From Diabrotica undecimpunctata (lineage: Eukaryota; Arthropoda; Insecta; Coleoptera; Chrysomelidae): a DNA stretch of 64,000 nt. Location: NCBI RefSeq assembly GCF_040954645.1, contig NC_092811.1:125174411-125238410 (forward strand), in the 5' to 3' direction. The notes beneath the pieces were generated by a model that was not told where the DNA came from, did not search any database, and saw only the letters and a program-made list of their open reading frames with translations. Numbering within the stretch: the first letter of the stretch is position 1; every line of letters begins with the position of its first letter. Position numbers and translations under genes: made by a program. This document shows positions 56,416 to 64,000 of the stretch, piece by piece.

Positions 56416-57454
56416 ATGTACTCAAATGTTGAATACACTGACATGTTATTAACCTTAGGCGAATGTTTAGGATGTTCTAGTGCAGCTGTGACATGTTATG
56501 CAGAAAAGTTTCCTAGAAGAAACTTACCAAGTAAAAAAACATTTAGAGCCATTGAACGACGTTGTCGAGAAACTGGGACTGTGAGACCAAATAAAATAAA
56601 TTCTAGTAGACCAAGAACAACAAGAACAATTAACAAAGAAAATAATATTTTAAATTTAATTGATCAAGATCCAACAGTTAGCGTAAGGAATATAGCAAGA
56701 CAAACAAATACTTCTTCTTCAAGTACTTGGCGGATACTGAAAGAACAGCAATTACATCTTTATCATTACAGACAAGTCCAAGAGCTCTTGCCAGATGATC
56801 TACCGGTTAGAGTGGATTTTTGTGAAACATTGCAACAAAGGACAGCCCACAATCCAAATTTTTTAAAATGCATTCTTTTTACGGACGAGGCCACCTTTAC
56901 GCGACAAGGTATGTTTAACTCTCATAATGCACACTACTGGTGTGATGAGAATCCACGAGTCAACAGGGAATCACATTACCAACACTCATTTAAAGTTAAT
57001 GTTTTGGCAGCAACTTTAGGTAACAAATTAATAGGTTATCATATTCTACCTGGAAATTTAAATGGTGATATGTATCTTGATTTTTTAAACAATTCCTTAT
57101 TCGAGATATTAGAAGATTTAACGCTGAACGAGGGAAGATCTTTAATTTTTAATGCACAATGGAGCTCCCCCACACTTTGATAGAAGATGTCGTAATTGGT
57201 TGAGTAATCATTTTCCGAATCGATGGATTGGTAGAGGTGCAGAAGCTCCGATTCATTGGCCTCCTCGGTCATGCAATTTTAACCCTTTGGACTACGTAGT
57301 TTGGTCGTATATTAAGGAAAAATTCTATGCTACAGAGGTAAATTCACGCCAAGAATTGGAAGAAAGAATTCAACGTCAATTAAATGACATCATAGCTGAT
57401 CCCCTACCGTTTAGAAGGTTAATGGAATCTTTAGAAAAAAGAATAGACTTGTGA
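56416..57454 (+). pseudogene. mariner transposase, nearly intact
   Basis: Two frames, 56416-57180 and 57152-57454, overlap where one extra A shifts the reading (tttttaatg). N-terminal DUF4817-type domain (YTDMLLTLGECLG, YAEKFPRRNLPSKKTF), second helix-turn-helix (SVRNIARQTNTSSSSTWRIL, residues 97-116), catalytic domain with CILFTDEATF (first Asp), KVNVLAATLGNKLIGYHILP, MYLDFLNN, then HNGAPPH, where relatives carry DGAPPH, so the second Asp is Asn, and NFNPLDYVVWSYIKEKFY with the third Asp. I count 43 residues between that Asn and the third Asp. ATG at 56416 fits the family start. Stop TGA at 57452. Combined length about 345 residues, normal for the group. Confidence 0.9.
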
Positions 57455-57553
57455 ATTCGCTAAAACACTTACTGTAATTGAATTTTATTTTATGTTCTTA
57501 GTCATTAATTTAATTTTCTTCTTGTGAATTTTGTTTAATTACTAACTATTTTA

Positions 57554-57997
57554 TACCAGCTTCAATTATTACTTCATAATTTTCAAATCAAAATATTCCG
57601 AAAACGATACACAGTATCGAGTTTTACCAAGAGTACCTTTTTCGTGTAAAATTGAATGGTGTTTAAGTTTACTTGGAATTTTGATTAATAATTATACTCT
57701 TAAAAAAGTTATATTGACTAATACTTAGTACGATCCGTGTAACTAGCGCCCTCTATTAGAATCAGATATAAAAACAAATTCATGGGATGTATCAGCTTCC
57801 AAAATATATTCGTATAAAATTTCATTACAATGTTGCCAGTAGTTTCGGCAAAATCGTAAAAAAAGCGTTTTTTTCTTCAACGCCCTGTATCTTGAAAACG
57901 GATGGTGTTACAAAAATTTTTTACTAAGCAAGCCCCAATTATTTTTCAGTTTTTTACCTACCCTAGAGACGGGGTTACCTTTTTTTGTAACACCCTG
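57554..57997. repeat. right TIR of mariner F
   Basis: Inverted copy of 55847-56295. Confidence 0.93.
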
Positions 57998-57999
57998 TA

Positions 58000-58562
58000 T
58001 AAGGTTTATGGATTTTACAATGGCCTTCCTAGGTAACTGTTGTAGTATTTCTCCTCTAACTAACTCAAATCCCAGAGACTTTTTGAGATTTATATTGTTT
58101 TTGACTACTTTGAATAATCTGGGACAGTAGGCTTTATTATTTCTTGATCAATATTTTTCACATCGTGATAAGTACTCTTATCATTATCGTTTTCTGCTTG
58201 ATGATTATTTTCCTTTTCGTGATTTTGAAATACATTCTCTAAATATGAAGCGAACATATTTGCTTTTATTTGCCGTCATATTCTCATGTTTTATCTTCTT
58301 TTCTAATCAGCGGAATCTGATACATTGGTCTATTTATTATTTTTATACATTTCCACAATGTTCCACAGATCGTTTAAGTATTGGTTTATTGATTTATTTT
58401 TGATTATATCTATCTCCCTTTTTAACTCTTAGGTGAGGTTGTTGAATACATATTTATTTTCTGCAGATCTGTTTTTTGTCAGGTTTTTCCGACCCTTCTT
58501 TTTCTTTGCGCTAGTTCGAATTTCTTTGAGGTAATTTTGACCCTTGGGTTTTCTCTATTGAA
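58000..58562 (-). pseudogene. antisense jockey-like LINE, linker before RT
   Basis: Minus strand from 58560: a basic linker with SVEHCGN and KYVRFIF pieces, KSLGFELVRGEILQQLPRKA and IVKSINLI near 58020, immediately before the TA into which mariner F inserted. Degenerate; placed by continuity with 55235-55846. Confidence 0.62.
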
Positions 58563-58564
58563 TA

Positions 58565-58812
58565 CCAATTACAGTCTTAGGGACCGAAAAATGAATCAGT
58601 TATTAGAAAAATGCGTCGTTCACGTAAGATGGGCTAGATCGAGACACAGGGAGAAGAGAGACCATGTCAATAGAATGAACGACGAGAAGCTCGCAAAAAT
58701 TGCAAGGTCTGAAAAACCAATACATCAAGACCATCCAGGAGACCTCCAAAACGACAGTAAGAGAGCTGAACATCGGAGTCTTAAGATCTAGTTGTAAGAA
58801 GAAACAGGACCT
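58565..58812 (+). pseudogene. LINE C-terminal scrap
   Basis: Within a frame at 58537-58791: HVRWARSRHREKRDHVNRMN, DEKLAKIARSEKPIHQDHPG. The GHV.RM.(D/N)..LAKIA....P.GRP pattern is the end of RTE-like LINE polymerases. Followed by gtaagaagaaacag, perhaps a decayed AAG tail. Confidence 0.6.
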
Positions 58813-58876
58813 AGTTCTGAATTAAGAGGAAAAAAAATCGGTTGCCTGTAAAGTCGGTTTTACGGGCGAAGATTTT

Positions 58877-59637
58877 ACGTGACAACGTCTTTTTCTCGGT
58901 AGAATATTTATTGATATGAATATTATTAAATTGCACAATAGGAACAAGGAATTGAATGAAAATAAGAATTGCACAAATTTTAACTATAGAAATATATTTT
59001 GTTTACTAAAACATTGTACATGTTAACTAATTTCTATTTGAGTGATTTTGTTGAGGATATACACTATGAGGTATACAATACGCGCTGTTTCTTCTCAATT
59101 GACTGAATTACGATTGATTGCAGAGTGATTTAAACTAATAATTTACTTAACACTATCAACATTTGTCAATAGTATGACATAACCTATAAACTTAGTTTCT
59201 CAACTTTTGTGTCAATCTAACAATTAATCAATCAATCATAGTTTACGATAATGAAATATTAGTGTACAATTATTTACCTTTATTGTTGTAGTTGTTGTAA
59301 ATGACGAATCCAAGCACTCCACATTTTCACTACAGACACAGCTGACGATACTTTAACCACACGTGTGAACTTGTATTATGACGCTTTCTCGGTTTTTCAA
59401 CGCCAAGAACGCTCGAGAAAGACAGAGACACAAGCACGCACCGATTCAACGCGCCTAATTCTCTAGTGCTGCGCGCGCAGCGGACCTATCATGTTTGAGT
59501 GGGAGAGAGACGCAAGGCATTCGCCGGTCCGGCGGGCCTCTCTCTCGTTCGGTGACTCATCGTAACAGACGTGAGCGGGCGTTACACTTTTTCATGAGTG
59601 ACTCCGAGCCACAACCTAATTTAAGACGTTGTCACGT
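58877..59637. mobile_element. non-autonomous TIR element G with CpG-rich right part
   Basis: acgtgacaacgtctt (58877-58891) and its exact complement (59623-59637), with near matches extending outwards (attttacg/cgtcaaaat). No coding region of note. The right part (about 59380-59620) is far richer in G+C and CpG than anything else here, with ctgcgcgcgcagcg near 59470 and ccggtccggcgggcc near 59523. On the minus strand it starts tgtaacgcccgctcacg, which resembles a retroelement promoter. Class unknown. Confidence 0.65.
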
Positions 59638-59684
59638 CAAAATACGTTTATTTTTATACTTTTTTTATCATTTTTAATTTACAT

Positions 59685-59727
59685 ACAGAGTTCACATGAT
59701 GGCAATCTGCCATCATGTGAACTCTGT
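59685..59727. repeat. perfect 20-bp palindrome, 3-base loop
   Basis: acagagttcacatgatggca (59685-59704), atc, then the exact complement (59708-59727). A strong hairpin if single-stranded or transcribed. Confidence 0.97.
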
Positions 59728-60499
59728 GATGACGTTTGCGATTTACTTGGATCGTCATCGATTAGAAGATTTATAGATACTGCAATACACTTACTTACGG
59801 AAACAGATGGATGAAACGATAAATATTAGCGAAGCAGATGCTGATAGCTTTAAATGTAAATGATTATTTTCTTTTGCTAGTCTCAGTAGAACTTTTTTGT
59901 TCTTCTTGTCAAGAACTTAATGTCTTTCTTATTAGACCCTTAAAAGTCCTTGAATGTTGACTTGCCGTAACGAATTAATGATATTAGATTTTAAATGACA
60001 ATATTTTGATTACTTTGTTTTAAAAAATCTAATGTCTTTCTATAGGTTTTGAGATTCTTGTGTTCGAGGAGAAAATGTAATGAAATTCGTTTTTTAGTGT
60101 AAAGTAATACGAATTTCCCTTTACCCAGTTTTCAACTCCATTTAACTGGGCTTTGAAAGACGTCTTTTGTTGCTTTAATTGTTCCGTTATTAAAAAATAT
60201 TGAATACATTGCCTTGGAGCTGGAAATAAGTTGGCGTTATGAAAAACGTTTTCAATTTTGGCCACGCGAAGCATTTATTTATTAACCCGGAAAATTATAT
60301 TAAATAATGATTTCTCTGTGATTAAATACTTGACAAATATTGATATTTACAGACAAATATGGAAATAATTGCGTGGTTGTAAATTTATAGATTACTTGGT
60401 TTTTTAACGTTTATTTAAATTTTAAAAATGCTTTTTGTAGTTGGAATTTTTTTGAAAAATCCCACAAATTAAGAAGAAAATTCTACTGTAAAATGTAAA
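59728..60499. other. unassigned spacer
   Basis: No gene or repeat supported. Confidence 0.45.
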
Positions 60500-61085
60500 T
60501 TTAGGAAACCGTTAAAATTGCATAAGTTAATTGCAGAACTTGAGACAGATGAGATTCCAACGCCTCCTGATGGTATAATTATTTTTCCACCAGACAATGA
60601 AAATGATAATATAACAGATTGCGATTCAGAAGACGAGGATGTAAGAACGATAGACCATTTACCAGGAAGCCAGCTGAGAAATGACTTGGAGGATATTTTC
60701 GACAATAAAGATCAGAGTGTAGAAGAGTCGGATTCCGACGACGACGTCCTCTTGCCACACTACGCAAAGAAGAAACAAAACCTTGTACCAGCATCCTGAA
60801 GATGTTTACTGGAGACCAGAAATCGGCCCTAAACAAAATCGCCCATTACAGCTCTTCAGGCTATTTTTTGATAACCTATTCAATATAATAACAACATATA
60901 CAAATACATACGCGGCACAAAAAAACTTGACTAGTGATGTTACAGATAATGAGATTAGGTGTTTTGTGGATGTGGTTATTTTGAGGGCTACGTGGTGTTA
61001 CCAAAAATATATGTGTATTGGGAAAATCGTGATGATCATCAGAATGAAAAAGTCGCTGAAAGATTTTCCCATATAATGAAAATTC
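60500..61085 (+). pseudogene. piggyBac-like transposase, N-terminal part
   Basis: Frame 60518-60799 has an acidic start (PPDGIIIFPPDNENDNITDC, DSEDEDVRTIDHLPGSQL), then a shifted frame reads EDVYWRPEIGPKQNRPLQLF, FDNLFNIITTYTNTYAAQKN, LTSDVTDNEIRCFVDVVIL, and a third reads GYVVLPKIYVYWENRDDHQN, EKVAERFSHIMKIL. The order matches the first 200 residues of piggyBac-type transposases, before the first catalytic Asp. Cut by the SINE at 61091; no continuation is seen beyond it. Confidence 0.78.
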
Positions 61086-61090
61086 TTGTC

Positions 61091-61469
<379 letters not shown>

Positions 61470-61566
61470 CATACTTTTTCTTTACCAACCAAAGAAAAAT
61501 AAATAAAAATATCCATCGAAATAAAATTTTAAGATATCATTATAAACAAAATGTATATAGTAATTT

Positions 61567-62004
61567 AAGATAAGATTTAGTGTAGATAAGAATAGAAATT
61601 TGTTTGGCGACCTTTTTCCGTTTCAAACAAAATTATCAAAAAAACCTTTGTTTAGAATTAGAAGACATTTGCCGGAAGTTGCCGTATCTTTAGATATATG
61701 CAACAGTCCTGGTATATTAACAAGTAAGTTGGAACCAAAAGCACATTTTTCCTGGCGTGAAGAATTTTTAAAAATAGCAAGTCTGAAAAGGCCTAATTTG
61801 CCCTCACGTTTTCTGTATTATCTACCCAAATTTACATCAACGTCAACAACTGACATGTTCACTTTGGAAAATCATTATAAAGAATTACATTCCGTACTGA
61901 AACAGTCAAGCTTCTGCCACACAACTTATGTTAAAATTACTCTGAACTTTTATATAAAACTTTCCTTTCACAACAAAGAAGTTGGTTATAAATTCAATAA
62001 ATAG
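61567..62004 (+). other. unrecognised open frame, about 145 codons
   Basis: Open from about 61567 to TAG at 62002 without an ATG near the start: NLFGDLFPFQTKLSKKPLFR, RRHLPEVAVSLDICNSPGIL, KAHFSWREEFLKIASLKRPN, LPSRFLYYLPKFTSTSTTD. The composition is protein-like in the first 100 residues. acaagtaagt at 61717 resembles a splice donor. No family recognised; it could be an exon or a transposon piece. Confidence 0.3.
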
Positions 62005-64000
62005 CCAAGTAAAAAACCGCTATACAGAAGTTGTATGGTGAAATCGCATTAAAAAATAATCTGCAAATGCTTTTTCTTGTTTATAGACTACAATATACGC
62101 CAGATTGATTTCCTAAAGTCATATTTGTTATTAAGAGAGTATATTATTGGATAATATTTTAGTAGACTCCAAAACTATTCGTGTTTAAATACTTTAACGA
62201 ATTTATACCAAATCACAACTATACATCTAGACATAGCTACCTAACTACCCATATCGGCGACTAGCGAACCCTCAAAAAGATGACCATGACTTATAACTCG
62301 TCGGCAACCAAACAAATTTGATACCAATTTATAATGAAATTTTTTTTAAATAAAAGGTTTTGATTGAGGTGAATAAACCAAAAAAAAAGCAAAAAATTTT
62401 GGTTTTACAATTTTAGTAAAATTTTCTATTTTGCCTATGATATTTTGGCTCGATTTAAATATTTTGATTTTTTATTTTGACATAATATACTATGAATAAT
62501 TTCACACCAAATGAGATGTGCTTTAACTCTTAATGTTGATATTAAACTAAACCATATTCATTTTACAAATTCCCAATTGTCAATAGAAGCACGTGAAAGC
62601 CAAACTGGGTCGTACTGATGTGTATGTATCATATGATTTTTAAAAATATTTACTTTTGAAATTGTTAGTGTAAGAATTTCTTGAAATTTAATCATTATAT
62701 CACAATTAAATTAAACTCTAAAAAATAACACGACCAGTAAATTACTTAACAATAACTATAACATAAATATAACACAATATATTAACTTAAAAATCAACAC
62801 GATACAATTTGAATTTAAAATGCTGGCAAGTTTGGATCTGTAACATGAGAATCTGTCTGGCTTAAGGTAATAAATTATATTTAATAGCCTCTTGACGAAT
62901 GAGACGGCGAATATCAACACGTGCTCATGGTTACAGATGGGAATTTGGTAAACGAATGTACTATACGACGATTTTTTTGCAAAAAAAGGTTCGCGTCGTA
63001 TATTTTTTTCTATTAAATTTGTGTTGTAAATTTTTTAATCTCACCGTCTAACCAGTTTTACGTTAAACATATTATTTAAAGAAGTTTTCTGGAAAGTTTT
63101 AGATTTCCAAATTAAATAATCAAAAAGTTATAGAATTTTTTTAATTTTTTTCCAAAACGCTAGTTGCGCTGTATTATAAGAAACCTACAACTCCAACAGT
63201 AAATATTGTTCTGTATCTATCTTCTTGGAGCATCTAAAAGCAATTTATTATTTTTATTAAGAATAAACCACAACTTTACTTTAAAATAAATTTTTTTGAA
63301 ATTTTGACTTCTACTTCGGAAATCTTTCACAAAATATAAAATATTAATAAACTGTTATTATAAATGCTAATGATAGCATGTGATTTTACTTTAAGAAAAC
63401 AACCAAGTGCAATGATGAGAGTAAAATGCTTAAGGTAGTGATCCCAATAGTAAATCAATAGAAAAAAAAACAGATACTATCACGTGATACTATCCCAATA
63501 TTATACATATTTGGTTTTACATTTAATTTACTCTCAATACTAACACCAAATGATCTAATAAATGTGGAAATTTTGAAAACAAAGTGTTCAGTGTTTTATT
63601 GTGACATATACAGATTTCTACTAGCAAAAACAATAAAGAGTTTTATCACTATCAGACTAGTACACGTATCCAAATTTTTGGCGAGCATTAATTATCAAAT
63701 TGGCAATCGCATTTTTATATTTTTAGCTGTTAAAGCAGAAGAACATTCAAAAATAAAATAAAATTACCTAACAATTTTGGTGAAAATGAAACAGTAAACA
63801 TTGTCAGAGTTTATATCAATCTCCTTGTATGGTTTAATCCAATTAAGATTACAGTTAGTTTTAGGCATTTTTTACGAATTTCAAAACAGAATTATTTAAG
63901 CGCGAACTATCAACACAAGTAATTGTCATCCATCTATTCTCTAATGTTTCTAAAATGCCGAATATTATCTATATAAAACAGATTTACATTTCCCACTCCC
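62005..64000. other. unassigned AT-rich end of the window
   Basis: No gene, TIR or tail that I can support in about 2 kb. Confidence 0.5.

Larger units (their letters stand above)
55847..57997 (+). mobile_element. mariner element F with about 445-bp TIRs
   Basis: Outer ends cagggtgtt (55847) and its complement at 57997 are flanked by TA (55845-55846 and 57998-57999). The inverted match extends from 55847 to 56295 and from 57554 to 57997, with few differences, which is very long for a mariner. It sits in the RT of an antisense LINE. The total is 2,151 bp. Confidence 0.93.

Overview
The window is a 64 kb stretch of AT-rich, intron-poor eukaryotic DNA that looks like an insect repeat graveyard. 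Almost everything that can be identified is a transposable element or its relic: APE-endonuclease LINEs, Penelope-like elements, piggyBac, Tc1/mariner, pogo, a tRNA-derived SINE, and two DNA transposons whose proteins I can only place in unnamed families. The repertoire (piggyBac plus DUF4817-type mariners plus RTE-like LINEs) fits a large insect genome, possibly a beetle, but the species cannot be settled from the sequence. I see no convincing host gene, no tRNA or rRNA gene, and no bacterial-style features. One 100-base run of N (34085-34184) marks an assembly gap.

Layout. 1-10.5 kb holds LINE 3' ends and two nests. A LINE (2587-2853 and 5119-5987) is split by a TIR transposon (2855-5118), itself split by a second LINE (4082-4557). 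A mariner-like element (6160-8278) has a LINE in its left terminal repeat. 10.7-14.7 kb holds more LINE fragments on both strands. 15.4-19.2 kb is a field of (TA)n microsatellites enclosing an element with perfect 26-bp TIRs (17140-19120). 19.2-21.6 kb is Penelope-like. 23.3-25.1 kb is LINE. 26338-30209 is an element with TIRs of about 572 bp and a multi-exon-sized hypothetical protein relic, next to a pogo transposase tail (30240-31045). 31.0-34.1 and 37.6-39.8 kb carry a duplicated unit (a + strand coding remnant followed by an antisense LINE); the first copy is split by another LINE. 34866-37624 is a LINE with three frameshifts. 42390-44868 is the best preserved LINE, with one apparent frameshift. 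44884-49362 is a piggyBac gene split by a long-TIR element. 51.1-55.2 kb has a DDE transposase, a LINE remnant and an uninterrupted jockey-like RT reading frame. 55.2-58.6 kb is an antisense LINE split by a nearly intact mariner with 445-bp TIRs. 58.9-62.0 kb has a CpG-rich TIR element, a 20-bp perfect palindrome, a piggyBac N-terminus and a SINE.

The elements do not work together as a pathway; the relations are stratigraphic. Target-site duplications, read directly, prove many of the insertions and give the order of events. No element here looks able to move on its own: every transposase or polymerase frame is truncated, shifted, stopped or has lost a catalytic residue, except the jockey-like RT, which lacks its endonuclease.
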